Positions 24,343 through 38,000 of a stretch of DNA of 64,000 nucleotides are shown here, one piece after another (position 1 is the stretch's first letter; each line of letters opens with the position of its first letter). The translations under genes and the position numbers were made by a program. The DNA comes from Eopsaltria australis. Taxonomy: Eukaryota > Chordata > Aves > Passeriformes > Petroicidae. Under the pieces are notes generated by a model. That model saw only the letters and a list, made by a program, of their open reading frames with translations. It was not told where the DNA came from and made no database searches. The stretch is taken from contig JAVTVJ010000846.1 of NCBI GenBank assembly GCA_034509425.1, forward strand, positions 186,001 through 250,000, written 5' to 3'.

Positions 24343-27300
24343 GCATTAGCATTATTAGAAAAATACATGTGTGTCTTTTGATTTCCCAGTGGTGTGGTAG
24401 TGGAAAATTATCTGTTTTCTACTGGTGGTATTGAGCTGAGATTTCTAATGGTGATACTTCTAGCAGAAGTAATATTAAGACTCGTATTTTATCCATTTAT
24501 TTTGTAATATTTTTATTTAAATGCTACATAAGAGTTGATGATTCTGAAAAATAATGGATCCTGCAACATACTCTTACGTTTAGGTATTTAAAAAAAACCA
24601 AAGATTTCAGTTACAGAACTATAGCAACTGATTAGGCAGACTAAAGCTTGGTTTTGCAGCTGGTTTGGCCAAAATTCAGATAGAATGAGAGTAGTATTTC
24701 TGAATGAAACCAGAATTCTTCTTATGCAATAGTTACCCAACCTCTAATTTAACCCTTACGGAAGCTTGGAGGTTTGAAATGAAGTATGTTACCCAAAGGA
24801 AAACAGGTTATGGAAAGAAATTATGTGTAGTAGAGCACAACTGTATTTGCTGGGCCTGGGCCAAGTAAAAAGTGGATGCATGTCAGGGCTGATTAAAGAA
24901 TTCCATATTGTAAGAGTATGGTATTTTAGGATGATAATGGAAAGATGGGAAAATAATGAAAAAAATTCAGTTGGACAGAGCATTGTTTTGTTTTAATCAT
25001 CTCTAAGTCTAAAGCAAAACAGAATTGCAGAAGGATTAAAATAATTTTTCAAAAAAAAAAAGACATGCTTTCAAGTTAGTATAATTTAAACTCAAACTAT
25101 CTTAAAATTATGTGGTGTAGTATTTATTTGCCTCTTACACGAAAATAACATGGTAGTGGAGATTATGGGGATGGATGGGGGAAATCTGGGGACCATCTGA
25201 AAGCAAATGTTAATTTTTTTGGTAATTATGCATTCTCTGTAATAATAAAAGACTTCAATATTCCTGTATGTAAAATGAAAGCAGCTGTCAGAAACAAATG
25301 TCTCTTTAAAAGAAGCCATGAGTAGCATTATTCAAAACATACTTTTCGTCGGAAAATTAGAAGAACTAGCACTGACCTGTGATTACAATAGAGGTGTTAC
25401 CTTTGATTTGACATCTGCATTCAATTTTTTAACCATCCTGGGGGATTTTTTCCTAGCAAATTACTCCTTTTTTAATATCTGTTCCTTAAATACAGGTAAC
25501 AGCTAACATAAACCAAAACAAAACAACAAAAATAACCAAAACCAAATAGCAAATAATAAATAAATTAAAGCATTTTTATTTATTACTAAAAAGGCCACAT
25601 TTAATGCCAGTCATTCCAAAGTGTTGCAACCAAACTTTAGGCTAAGTTCAGAATTAAAAGTTTCTACAGGTGTTTTTCACTGAATAGGGAAGTGTAGTTA
25701 ACCATCCCAAGGAAAGCATATATTTCTGTGTAAATTAGAATACTACGGAAAACAGCAAACCAGAAAATAAATCAGTATCTTTTAAACGTATTTTTGAATA
25801 TTTTCTTATTAGCTAAGACAGCCAATGTACTCAATTCTGTCAAGTTGGATGCTTTCAGAATGTCAGCACATGTAATTTTTTCTTCTATTTTTGTATACTT
25901 TGTAGGCATTGCTCTGTGTCTGTTCCTCTGTAACGGAACAGCTTCTTGCATTCACTCATTTGCTGCACTCTGTTTTTCTTACTGTCAGTAGTGTCTCAGT
26001 GAATCCAATATCTAAATGCAACTTTGTGCTCATGGTCACTTGGAAAAAAAAGTTTGCCAAATACAACCCATTTGTGCCCCTTCACATTGTAAGTCTGAGG
26101 GTTTCAGAGGGAAATTGTATTCATAATGCAAGGACACAGGATTTTGCTTTCCTTGCTGCATAAATCCACATTTGTTACATGAGGTAAGGAGCCTCCAGCC
26201 TGAGCTCCTTTTGAGCTCTGCAGCTCCATTGCCACGTTGAGAGTAAATGCTGTGAGTTTCAGAAGCTGTTGCTGGCAGCTGTGCACCAGGCACAGGCACT
26301 GCTCACTGCTCACGTGTGGCCAAAAGCTTGCACTCTCTTCATGTGGAGTGATTATGGCATTTCCAAGGACACAGCTGCTGTGGGAGGAGAATGGCTAACA
26401 CATCTTCCCTGTCGATACATATCTTCAGATATCTTTTTCTTTGGGTAATTCGTCAGGTGATGCCACTGAAATACAGTTTTCAGTTGTTCTCTGGGCTGCT
26501 CCTTTACTGGACCACATGAACAAGGCAGACTGATGCACTGTGGTGTTGTTGCCACAGGTGGTGAATTACAGCCAAATGCACCTCTGTCCAAAGCATGCAG
26601 AAAATGGTGTTTTAAAGGCAATTCATTCAAACTTGTTTCAGTCCAAATATTAGAAGGAGCAGAGCAATGGGAAGAAAGCAATATTGGGAACATTTGTCCT
26701 TTATTTCATTAACAACTTTCATTAACAAGTCTGTAGGGGCTGCAACACTGTTAGCATTATTTCTTAGACCCACTTGAATATCCATGTCCATGTTTCTTTA
26801 ATAAAGAATTTTGCCTTTCTTTTTTAAATTAGTATGACTCCTTCTGTGATTTGGGAAACCGTCAGCAAAGTTTCCGTCATACACTTACATCCTGCATTCT
26901 GCTTTGAAATGTGCCTTTGGCAGGATTTAAAATACAACAGGAAATGGAGTAAGAAGGTACATTCCTGGAAAACTCTATTACAGCTTGCAAGCTATTTCAG
27001 AAAGTTAACTAGGAAAAGGGGTTTATAAAACTTTTGCAGCTTGCAGGCAGTTGCCAGTATCAACTGGAAAGTGAACGACTCAGTATTCTTGGGATACAGG
27101 AGTTGAAGTATGATCTGGAAACTTGATAGAATATAGCATATGTATATATATGATATCCTCATGTGTATGATAGTGTACAAACATCTGTGTCTTTGTTTTA
27201 AAAGCTATCTGAGGTGGAGGTGAAAACTTTTATGATCCTCCATGTATAAAATAATTTTAAAATATGTTGAAAACTTTTATTGAAACTGAAGTGCCATGGA

Positions 27301-29420
27301 CTTCATGATATATTCATGATAAATCATGATATATTAAGATCTTTTCTTAAATGAAATTATCAACCTGATTTTGAAACCAATTTGTGAAAACAATGTGTCT
27401 TGTTTTTTCATACAATGTTCATTTACATAATTTTTTTGGTGGTGCAAAACTAATTAGATATGTTTGGTTTTAGGTACTTGTCAAAAATTGTTTTCTCTCA
27501 TGATATAACTTTTTGTTTTGAGTAGAGATTCTGTCATTGTAAAAGCTTCAATAAGAATTTTGCACAGAGTATTTACAGTTCCAGAATATTTTTATTATTC
27601 TTTTTCAGATTCCTCTTTTCAAAATAACAAACTGCTTTCTGCTAACCATGTTTACCTATCTCATTTTTCCTTGTAAGCATGGAAAATCATAGGAGTATTT
27701 TGTTCCACATTGTTCATAATTGAGAAGACATGTCAACGAGATACAGATATTTCATCATGCATGTAATGAAATCAATATGCAATAAAAACCCCTCCAACCC
27801 CTCCTCTATTTTTCATATGAACATTTCTTCCTGAAGACCTGTGGACTAAGAACTATAAGTACTAAAAGCTTGCTTGTCTGAGTTGCTTGCCGTAGAATTG
27901 ATCAATCCTGCACCTAGTAAGGATCATACAAATTTTTGCTCGTTCGCTTGTGGTGTGTGGTTTCTGGGTATTGGCTTTTTAGAATATTTTGGTTTTATTC
28001 CCCCAACCCAGAAGACCAGCTTAGTCTTGAAGTGCTAAGAGCTCCAAAGAATTGAAACCTACAGCATATACTTCTGACTTATTTTCTTTCCAGTTTGAGA
28101 GAAACCTTGAATTGCAGTTGTGAAAAGCTCAATGGGTTGAGTTCAATCAAGAATTAACTGTACGTGTCTGAAGGTAGAAAAAACATTGTTGAAGGTGGGT
28201 TGCGGGGGATGGTGACTTTCTGTTTTCTCTCAGTCTCATCACTTGTACTCCATGAATGTGGGTGCTTCTGTTGGATGATGGTGTCCTAGCAAAATTGTAA
28301 ACATTACTTTTGTCTGCAGGATTTGCAGGAGAAAGAGAGTATCCATGTGAGTGAGCAAGAAGTTTTACAGCTCAACACATGTAGCTGGCACATGTAGGAT
28401 ATTGATAAGCTCACTCAGATAAAAAATTACTGCCCTCAGCCTGTATCTCTTGGGTGTTTCTCCATATATAGTAACTTGAACTCCCTATTTCACATGTTTG
28501 CCCAGCTTTTGTAAACGATGGGAAATTGTAAACTATGGGCTCATGGTAATTTTACTGCCATGTAACCATGTGGGATTGCAGGCAGCAGTTGTAGACTTTC
28601 AAAGACTCTAACTGATAACTGTGTTATCACAGCTGTGAATTTGGGGTGCAAGTAGTGCATTTGGTTTTTGTAATATTACCTTTGCAACCATGAGAGTAAT
28701 TTTACAAGGAGAATATGGACAGAGAAGGAGCAGGCAATACACTTTAAAATGAAAGCACAACATTTTCAGGAAGAAGAAATACAATGGGAACCCTTCACTC
28801 CAGCAAAATATCCCAAACCCACAAACCCCTGCAACCATATTTTCTGGGCTTAGGTATTCGTCTTTTTGATTGATATGAAGTATTTCTAAAAGAGAAGATA
28901 GCATGATTCACTCTTTTAAGAAAGTGGGGCTTGTTTGGAGGGGTTTTTCTTTTTTCTTTGGTTGCTTTTTTTTGAACAATGCATTTATGTTTTCCTCTAT
29001 GGTACTAGAAGTGAATTTTTGGCCCAGTCACAGACTTCTAAGTGCGTTCCTCACTGCCAACAGTCAAGGCTTCTTTCTTCAGCCGAATGAATCATTAAGG
29101 CAGTCAAAAACCCAGCCAACCTTTCTTTGCTTCTAATCCAACAATTTCTCAACAAATAAGTGTAATAACAGATTTAAATGTGATTGCAATATTTCTTTCT
29201 CGGTTAACCAAGGATTTGAAAAGGCAACAGACAGAAATTTATATTAAGAAATAGCAAAGCAGACTGTTAATACCGGACAGTTCTTTTTTCAGAAACAGTT
29301 ATAGTAATATGTAAGAAGTAGGATGGGAGAATTAAAAACGAAAGGGATGTTCAAGAACATTTCCTTCCTGATTATTTTCGAGAATGAATCTTCAGCAACT
29401 TTTGGTTCAGACTTGCCAGT
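24343..29420. other. AT-rich non-coding stretch
   Basis: No gene is supported. A 12-base direct repeat TCATGATATATT occurs at 27,303 and 27,324 inside an AT-rich, locally palindromic segment. A pair of overlapping minus-strand frames at 26,036-26,693 (up to 113 codons) has no domain. No transposon was recognised, and the stretch is likely intronic or intergenic. Confidence 0.5.
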
Positions 29421-29660
29421 TTTAGCCATTGCTCCCTTTTGCTTTAAATCCAGCATTTAATCTCTCTATTGTAAACGCTATTTTTTATGCATCTGGTCTG
29501 GTGTGGTGATATTTCAAACACGCAATTAATGATTGCTGATAAATCTCAGCCTTTAAGCAAAACTGAGAGGTAAAGTAAGGTGGCAAAATAGAAAATAATG
29601 GTCACCCTCACTTTGCAGCTCTCATAATTTCTGTGGTGTTTCTGCTAAACGTTTTCTAGA
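29421..29660. promoter_or_regulatory. Candidate enhancer-like motif cluster
   Basis: The segment holds TTGTAAAC (forkhead-like, 29,469), TTTATGCAT (POU-like, 29,484), CAATTAATGATTG (homeodomain/PBX-like, 29,523) and TGATAA (GATA-like, 29,537) within about 75 bases. It is unique sequence without low-complexity character. This resembles conserved vertebrate non-coding elements, but the reading is inference from motif density alone. Confidence 0.25.
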
Positions 29661-32235
29661 GCATTCCCATAAAAGATAAAATTATATGTATGCAATAGTT
29701 TCTACTCATGGATAAGAAAGGGAGAAATCTGAGTTTTCCACGTCTTGGATGTGTTAATCTGCTAATGCTTTTTTAGCCTACTGAGTTATCAAAGATTGTT
29801 CACTGGCATCTCCTCACTTTTTCTAACTTTATACCTCTGGACTGTGCAATATCCCTTTTATGCAAGTAGCCAATTTACTAATCCTTCTTCTACTGACAGA
29901 CTCTCAAATTAAAGGAGACTAAAGAGCAGGAGCTGTAAGTTGGTGCTTTGCATTTTGGACCAAGCATGTACTGAACACAGTGTGTTCTGCCACATAATAA
30001 ATGAAGAAAAAGACTCATGGTATTCTGCTCTGCAGTATAACCTTCATCAGTGATCCTGTAATGCAAATTCACTGAACAGAGGTGGAAAAAACAGTTCTAC
30101 TTCTCACCGTGATGTCTAGCCCTGCACCTTCCTCATCTTGAAAAATATCAATTGGTAAAGAATTATCACTTGGAAAAAAATGAACCAAGATTTAAAGTGC
30201 CCACTTGTCTTATAGCAGGTCTCTGTAAATCACTGTGGCTGTACATAAATGGATAAAATACTTTGAAATGGTTTGGTCTGAAAGGATTTTCAAAAATTTA
30301 ATAGCAATTACAAATTTTTGTAAATTAGAACTGAGATTTGAAAGAAATATTCTTGCTAAGAATTTTTTATTCTCATTATGCAGTGTTAATTTCTGGGACT
30401 AAAGATATGTTTCAGTTAACAGTGTAGATGGTAGAGTTAAAAGATTTTCATTCCTGACATTGCATGTTCTGGAAAAGTGTATTTATTTGGACAATCTCAG
30501 AATAGACCTGCTGCTTGCACCAAGTTTCCTCGGAAGTAATTATGACTTTCATTTTTGCATTTGCCCCCTGAAACTTTACCAGGTTTTTAGTGGGCTTTTG
30601 TGATGGTTTTCAAGCAGAAATGTTACTGGCCCACCTTTTCATGTGTCCATTGCAATTTTCCTCTGCTTCAGCTTGAGTTACCTATGGATGTAAAACAAAT
30701 TGCATGTCAGAAAGTAGGAAAGGATGGCTTGTATGCTGCATTTGGCATAGTCTGGGCAATGTGGTCCCTGGGGAACAAGAAATAATCTCTTTAATGTAAT
30801 TTTAAGTGGCATCTCTGGTCTTATTACTTTAGGAGACAAAATGAAAGTCAATTTGTCAGAGGTGATTTATAGTCTGAGCTCTTTCAGAAAGCAATTACTC
30901 CAAGGAGCGTGTGGCTAAAGAGCAGGGCAGTGCTGATGATGTGCTGAGGATGCTTTTTGACATGGCTTGAGGCAGCTGTGCTCTAGTGCATAAATTGTGG
31001 TTCCATCAGCAATTCCAGTTTTGCTCTTGTTGAGAAGTACTTTTATTTGATTAGGAGAAAAACTCTGTGCATGTCAATGGAAACTCTGTGGATGCTGTTC
31101 AAAAAGCAGAGAGCATTTCTCCAATAAACTCTTTACAGGCTTAGTGCCTTATTACCTTAGGAGACTTTAATTATCTCAGGATTAGGAAGGTAACTAAATG
31201 CATTTGTGCAACAGACACTTTCTACAGAAGAGTTCTTTTACAAAGAGAGCTCTTTTAACATGTAGGGGGAGGGACAACATAAATTGTAATTTGGCTCTGG
31301 ATGTATTTGAAGTGGCTGTCATATTTTATTTTACTCCAGAAAAGAAAAAATAGATGGTGAACTGTACTTGAAATGGTTCAGATTTAGTTGATATTGACTG
31401 AAACTTCCTCAGTGCCTCAAATCGTGTAATAGTTAGGAGTAGGAACACACTAATATGAACAGGGAGAAGTTGGGACTGCATGGAAGCATAGGAATGTATG
31501 TTAGTTTATATATTAATCTTTCTGTATAAACAAAGAATGTTGGTATTTTAAAGTGTCTGCTTTCCTGATAAGGAAGCGTGCTGATTCTATTCTTGATTCT
31601 GTACAATGTTACACACCCAAAAAGTCGAGCATTTGGATGTTGAGTTATTGCAAAGCTGGTGTGCTTTATCATGAATGCTTGTGCTGGAAAGAAAACCCAC
31701 TGGTGTGCTCAAGTCGGTCTGTATACGACTTTCCAAAAGAGTAGATTTATACGAAGATATGAAAACCCTGAATAGGTGTTCACATTTTTGAAGGTACTAA
31801 ATGCCTAATGGGGTAAAACTAATTGCATGTGTGATGTTTGTAAACCTAAATTGTAATTGTAGAAGTCATATTGAAAATACATATTACGAGAGAGACTGTG
31901 TAGCAAATTTGATCACATTGTGTAATATCCTAATTGTTAATTCAGAATGATATTTCTTTTGCTAATTTTTGTTCATATATTTCAAGGTTAAGAAGCCTGC
32001 TTAAATGCAACAAGTATTTATTGGTGTGTTCAAAGATTCCATTGAAAATAATACAAGTGAGTCCTCAACAAGTTTGGTGGCCATAGATCTGGCTGTTGCT
32101 TGGATAAATATTTTTCCCCAGGTGCACCAAATATTATGCAGGCCAACATCAGCTTTCATTTAAAGTCTACTCTGTAACTATAGTCTGAGGCAGTTCCATG
32201 CTGCCTGAAATAATGCACTCCAGACTGGTCAGGGA
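29661..32235. other. AT-rich non-coding stretch
   Basis: No gene or known transposon is visible. The part at about 30,820-31,210 is somewhat less AT-biased and motif-rich (several TTTATT, AATTA and CAATTA words) and could hold conserved non-coding sequence, without firm support. Open frames stay below 80 codons. Confidence 0.5.
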
Positions 32236-32395
32236 AAAAAGCCCCGAACCAACCAACCAACAAAAAAAACCCCAAAACCCAACCAACCTACCAACCAAAC
32301 AAAAAAAACCCACCACCACCACACTAAAACCACCAAACAAATAAAAACCCCAAACAAACAAACAAAAAATCCCACCAGAAACCCCCACGCACAAC
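32236..32395 (+). repeat. A/C-only low-complexity tract
   Basis: About 160 bases composed almost only of A and C, with CCAA, ACCAACC, CCACCA and AAACAAAC words. It behaves as an irregular mixture of short tandem repeats. Its complement is G/T-rich, so it is the inverse-strand counterpart of the GT tracts at 14.8 and 23.5 kb. The 75-codon minus-strand frame across it (Gly/Phe/Val-rich) is a composition artefact. Confidence 0.92.
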
Positions 32396-34980
32396 CAAAG
32401 GGTTTATCCTCCTTTTGACGTCTGTAATTTGAATGTGTAATGCTTTATTCAGAAATGTTTTTAACTAAATAACTAAACCTATTTTTTATAGTAAGATTGA
32501 AGTCTCAGAAACTGTCTCCCTGCTAGTTAAGCAAAGAAGCTACTAGCTACTAACCAGACCTGATTTGAGAGACTCAAAATTGAATCTCAGTGTGATGATT
32601 ATGGACTTTGTCATTGGTAGCAGCAGCTACTGCTACTTACAGGAGGAATTAAGCACTTGTATATTTTGCAGAGTTTGCCCAGTGTCCTTGGTGCATAAGT
32701 CTATGCAATCCACTTATTCTGTCACCAAGGCCTGTGTGTCTGATCCTCCCATTCCTCCATATTTAGAGAACTCCCTGTGGCCTTAGGTTATCCTCAGTTG
32801 TGAGTTTTTGTCCCTGTTGTCTTTCCCCAGCATCCACCACCTTTGAATTCCAGCAGCTTGGGCTACATTCTTACCCTAAACTAAAGAGGAGCTGTTTGAA
32901 GCTTGGACACCAGACTGCAGTTTTCTGGGTAGCATGCTTTCTGCCATGGTTCTAGCTTGGGTCTAACTGCGGTGCTGCAGTAGTGTGATGTGGAGGAGGA
33001 GGAGCATGTGGCAAGGTGTGTTCCCAGGCTTAGCTTGGATATGGCCAGGCTCTTTGGGGGTGAGAAGAGAGGCTGAAGATACGTGGACATGACCACTGCT
33101 GTTTCATTTGTGCTCAGGACCAACAAACTGTCTCTGGCATTTTCTGCTCAGAAAGATCCAGTGTCTGTTCAGTTGGAATACATTGGGTGCACCCTATTTG
33201 TGTTTCTCGTGACTTCCAAATTTCAGCTCTCAAATTTCTTTCCCATGCTGTCTCCTTTTTGTGTATAACACTGACTTGTGCCTTCCTCCTGAAAATGTCC
33301 TAACTCCCTAGTTTGTCACACTATCATTCCATGTCTTTCTTATACTTCCTGTTTGCCTGTCCCTACTTCTAGGCTTCCTTGCGCACCAAGTCTGCTGGTG
33401 TATTCTCTCACCTTGCTCTGCTGAAACTATGTTCTCCCTTTTCCACCATGTTCAGAATTTTAGGAGGTGAGTCATTTGGGTTATTGCAACATTCAGTTCC
33501 TCGAGAAGATGAGTGGAGATAGACTCCTGCTTCAACCTACTTTGTTGGAGTGGGTTAAAATACAGGCAGCCTATTCACATCCTGAAAAGTAGCTGATGGT
33601 TGTTTCTGTGTCAGTAGAAACCAGTCCTGGTCCTGCAGTTTAACTATGCAGATGAATTTTGCTTCCAACAAGCAAACCAAGTTAAAGCTGCAGTTTACTG
33701 TGCCAGTTCTTGGACTAGGCAATGGGTGACAAAGCTGACTGTACTCTGAGGATGCTGATCCTAGTCTTCATGTACATCTGTATGTGTCAGACAAGGAATG
33801 AAGGCACTATCTTTCCCTCCTGGTATCAGTCCCAACATCTTAATTTGTAACCAACTTATTTGACACATTGAGGTGCTGGTCTCCAGAGTTTCTGAAATAG
33901 CATATTACAAAGAAAATGTTTTTCTCTGGGAGAAGCTGTGCGTATGATTATGCTATTGGAGTAAAAGTCAAGAAAATTTTAAAACTGAATGGCTATATTG
34001 TAGGCAAGCTTGCTAAACAAAACAAACATGATTGTGGGTTTCTTTAATTAATTTCTCTAGTGATGCTAGGACAAATCAGAGGAAAAAACAAATTTTCACT
34101 TGTCAGTGCTTTAGTGGTTTATTATCTACAGTTGTAATTGAGAAGTCACATGTCTAGCTTTTTGCCTCCAAAGTTAACCCCTTTATTTTCATGTGTTTGC
34201 TTGAACAGGATTTATGCCTGATTAAGTTACTGTCTTTTATCATAATTAAAGAAAAATGTTGTGGAGGGAGAACTAAAACCTCTGTTCAATGGAAACCAGA
34301 TTGTTGTGCCTGCAATGAAACAAAAGGGACCCTGTCACACAAAGTGCCTTTTTTCCCCCCCGTCAGAATAATCAGCAGTTAGAAAGATTTATCTGCTGTG
34401 AGAATGATTCAACTGTCCAGACTAAGGGTGTGTGGGGGGAGGAAACATGTTTAAGCTTTTCTGAATGGAAGCAACATGCTTCAGAGTTTGCCTGAGATCA
34501 CAAGAATGGCAACTTTAGCAACAGTGCTTATAATCTGTATTTGTAAACTATATCGCCTGTTTGCAGTTCATGCCAAAAATGGATTAGTAGATTTTAACAA
34601 TCTCTCTCTTCAGGACTGTAAGTGAATTACTGTATACAGTGTGCCCTTGATTTATAAAAGGTTTCTTCTTGTGGTGCCTTAGAGTCTCATTTTAAACAGC
34701 ATAGCGTGCTTGCAGAATTTTTTATTTTTTAATGTATACTCCTGGCAGAGAAAACTCCACTGTTGCTGTCAGCTTTCACCTATTTGAAGTTACTTTCAGG
34801 CAGTAACACACTGGATAAAAATTTATAAGAGGATGTTAAAAAGTGAAGAGAAAATGTAAGCCAATAACTGTTGGATTATTCAGTCTTTCTAGCAAAATAG
34901 TGTATTCTGATAAACAATAATAGAACTTTTGTGGTTGTTGTTTTTTTCTGGTAATTAAGGAAAATCTTGTGTTGTGCTGA
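32396..34980. other. Non-coding stretch
   Basis: No gene is supported. The 32,880-33,480 part is slightly richer in G+C and has open frames of 61-81 codons on both strands, none with a domain. No RNA gene or transposon was recognised. Confidence 0.5.
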
Positions 34981-34982
34981 TT

Positions 34983-35035
34983 TTAAAAGTTTGAAATAAG
35001 TTTCTAACTTATTTAAAGTTTGAAATAATTTCTAT
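34983..35035. repeat. 29-bp tandem duplication with stem-loop
   Basis: AAAGTTTGAAATAA occurs at 34,986-34,999 and 35,015-35,028. The unit is 29 bases and the second copy has a one-base deletion after the core. Between them is a perfect 9-base stem (AAATAAGTT / AACTTATTT, 34,994-35,014) with a 3-base loop. Confidence 0.8.
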
Positions 35036-38000
35036 CAAAGAACTGTTTCCAAGTACCAAATCAAGGAAGATTTGAGTAAATTACAGGTTCTAAAGTCTTT
35101 TTGTATTCAGATATGGCTGCATTCTTTGCACTTACACTGTCTGGAAATTTAAATAGAAATAAATACATCTCTTATACATTTTCTCTCTTTATTTATGTCA
35201 ACAGTGTTTGGTAGAGATGCATTCTGACCCAGAATTCTGCCCCAGGCCAGGTGCTGTGAGGACAACTACACAGTATTTCTCAACACAGTATAAGATAATT
35301 TACTGTTAGAAATTACAGATCGAGTCCAAGACCATATTGCAAACATTGCCTTAAAATTCCTCTAAGAAATAATAACCTCTGTTTCTACTCGTGAATGTGC
35401 AAACCTGGATTGTCATGTGGGCTTTCACTTTTGAAACTCTGAAGTACAAGTAGTACATAGCTAATCATGAGGACCACTGTTGATACTTTTCTCTTGGTTA
35501 TTCCCTTTTTACTCTGTTATAGGTGTTTGGTACACATCTGGCAGCAGGATATTCCAGTTCATAATTCATTTACAGATCAGAAAGTTTTTTTCAAAAAAGC
35601 ATGGGTGAAACAGATTAGATAGTGTTTTTTCAGTATTTTTGAAGCTTTATCTTTAGCTTCGGAGGAAAGATTTTGGTACATTCAGTCCTTTCTTCCTGTA
35701 GCAAGAGTAGTAAATTATTAGTAGTTTATATTCAATTTGTTCCTGAGAGTTTATATGGCTAAGTCTTGTTTGTATGCAAGATGGACAGGTCTGGTTGAAT
35801 ACATAATGATTTAACTCATCTGCCATCTTATCTCCTGGAAGTTTAACATCAGAGATGGTTCTTTCTTCCTCAAGCAATCACACCTTACACTTGTAATTCT
35901 GTCATCCACCTGAGCTGATTTTATCTACCTTATGGTTCATCTTTCACCTGGCTTCCTGACAAGGCAGCAATTACAAATATCTGCTGTGCTGACAGCAATG
36001 ATAGATTTCTGTCACTATGGCGGGGTTTTGTTCATCTTCATTCTTGATTTTTATACATGGAGGAAATACTTCAGTTTTATGGTTGGGGTTCAATTCAGGT
36101 TTACAAAGCAGGAAAGCAAACTGAGCAGGTTGCTTTGGAAATCATCAAGGCAGTAACCCTGGAATGCAGTGATGCCTCTTATGAAGTTGCCCAGAATGCA
36201 ACCATAATTAGTATCAAAATGAGAAGATTTAGACAACCTGTTCTTAAGTTCCAACAATTTAAAATGTTGGTGCATTGATTTATTGTTTTTCTTGTTAACT
36301 TGTTCTTTAAGGATTTACAAATCTGAATAGTCCTTAAATTTTTTAAAGAGTTCTATCATTAAAGAATACTTTTTTCCCCATCCCATGCACAATTTTAATA
36401 TCCATACTCAGTTGTCATTAACAGGGAGTGACAGATGATAAGTCAACTTTAGTTCTCAATTTTACTGAAAGACTTGATATCAGTAACATTCTTTTAAAGC
36501 TCATCTGTTCTGCATTTAGGTGACAGTTTATGTACTATATATGAGATATTAAGTTGGGAATTGCAATGGAAATAGGTGTGCTTCTCTTCCTATGAATTAA
36601 TTGAAAAGCAGGTCTCCACTGACACCAAAGGAACTCTGAGCTGTAGAGGGCTACTCTGATCATATTAGGATAAAACTGGTAGTAATTTTTCAGCAATGAA
36701 AGATAATATCTTGCTTGTGATGTTTATCATGTGTTTATCATGATGTTTTATGATGCGTTTGAATTAAGTGTTCAGGATTTCTTTTTAACTGTGTTTTTTC
36801 AGTCACTCTTATGATCCAATGTGATAAAATATGTCAGTTTTGGGAGAAGAAACCTTTTCTGGCTTATCTTTGACTTGATGTGTAAGCGCAGAAATTGCCT
36901 AAATAAAACGAAAAAAAAAAGAGGGAGCTTGATTTTGTTCTGGAATGGATAGGAAGACAGCTGGTCTCATTCCCCTGCAGTTCGGAACTATTTGACATGG
37001 AAATGAGGTAATTGGAATTTCATTTGGACTTGCCATAATAAGCATGAAAAAATTGCTATCCTCTTAAGCCTTCTGCTGAGTTTCTGGAAGGAGGTGGATA
37101 GAACACTAAGTCTTATTCCTTCTTTTCCTCCTCCTGTATTCCTTGTTAACTGGTTCCCAGTCCCAAGCAGATTGGTTCCCTTGTGAGCAAAGGGAATAAG
37201 TTTGTCTTCTGCCCAAAGATGACTTTGGGATATATTTTCTCTCCCATGGGCTGTGGGATTCCAGAGCTTACCATAAACCTAAGTTTCAGCTGCTCATCAC
37301 CAGAAGTGGCAAAACTACACGATGTCTTTCTCAACTGCACGATGTCTTCACTGGCTCTTTGCTGCAGAGAGGGGAGTTGCTTCTGGTGACATGTAATTGG
37401 CTTCATCCCCTGCCCAGCTTTGAGGGGCTGCAGAAGCCAAGGGTAAACAAGCCTGAGCAGCAGAGGTGAGGGACAGCTGTAGCACTGGTGACCATGTGCA
37501 GCAGCATTGCTGCCTGACAGCAATGGTAGGTAATGTGGTGGTTTTATGTGGCTCTAGAATTGGACAGAGTTGGTCTGAAGAATGTGGGGGTTTAAGGTTG
37601 GATTTCTTGTGTGTGTTCTTACACTGGCATCATTCTTTTATGGCATAGCTACTGTAATGGTAGTAGCTTAGTAACCTTCATCTTCACCACATTAGAAGAT
37701 GAGACATCTCCGTATATATGGGCAGTAAATATAGAGATGACTTAGAAAAACCCCAACTTTGCCTATTTTTGCAATGCATTGCCAGTCTGCAGAGTTAGTT
37801 TTTTGATTAAGAAGGGAATTGTGCTTTTAAACTGTCTAGCACAGACTCTGTGGTTTGGAAATTTGTAGTTTGAACTACATGGTGCTATCAGATATAAGCA
37901 GACAAAATGACAAGTAATGGATTCATCTTGGGGGAGGAAAAAGAGTATGTCATCATTCAGGGTTACCCACTCTGCAGAAAGCAATTATTCTGATGTTTAT

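Noticed and set aside
36057..36278. 73-codon + frame with a protein-like look
   Set aside because: I could not recognise any family, and flanking splice signals are weak. It is compatible with chance at this length.
37146..37523. 125-codon minus-strand frame
   Set aside because: No domain, and no supporting splice or polyadenylation context. The locally raised G+C explains the lack of stops.
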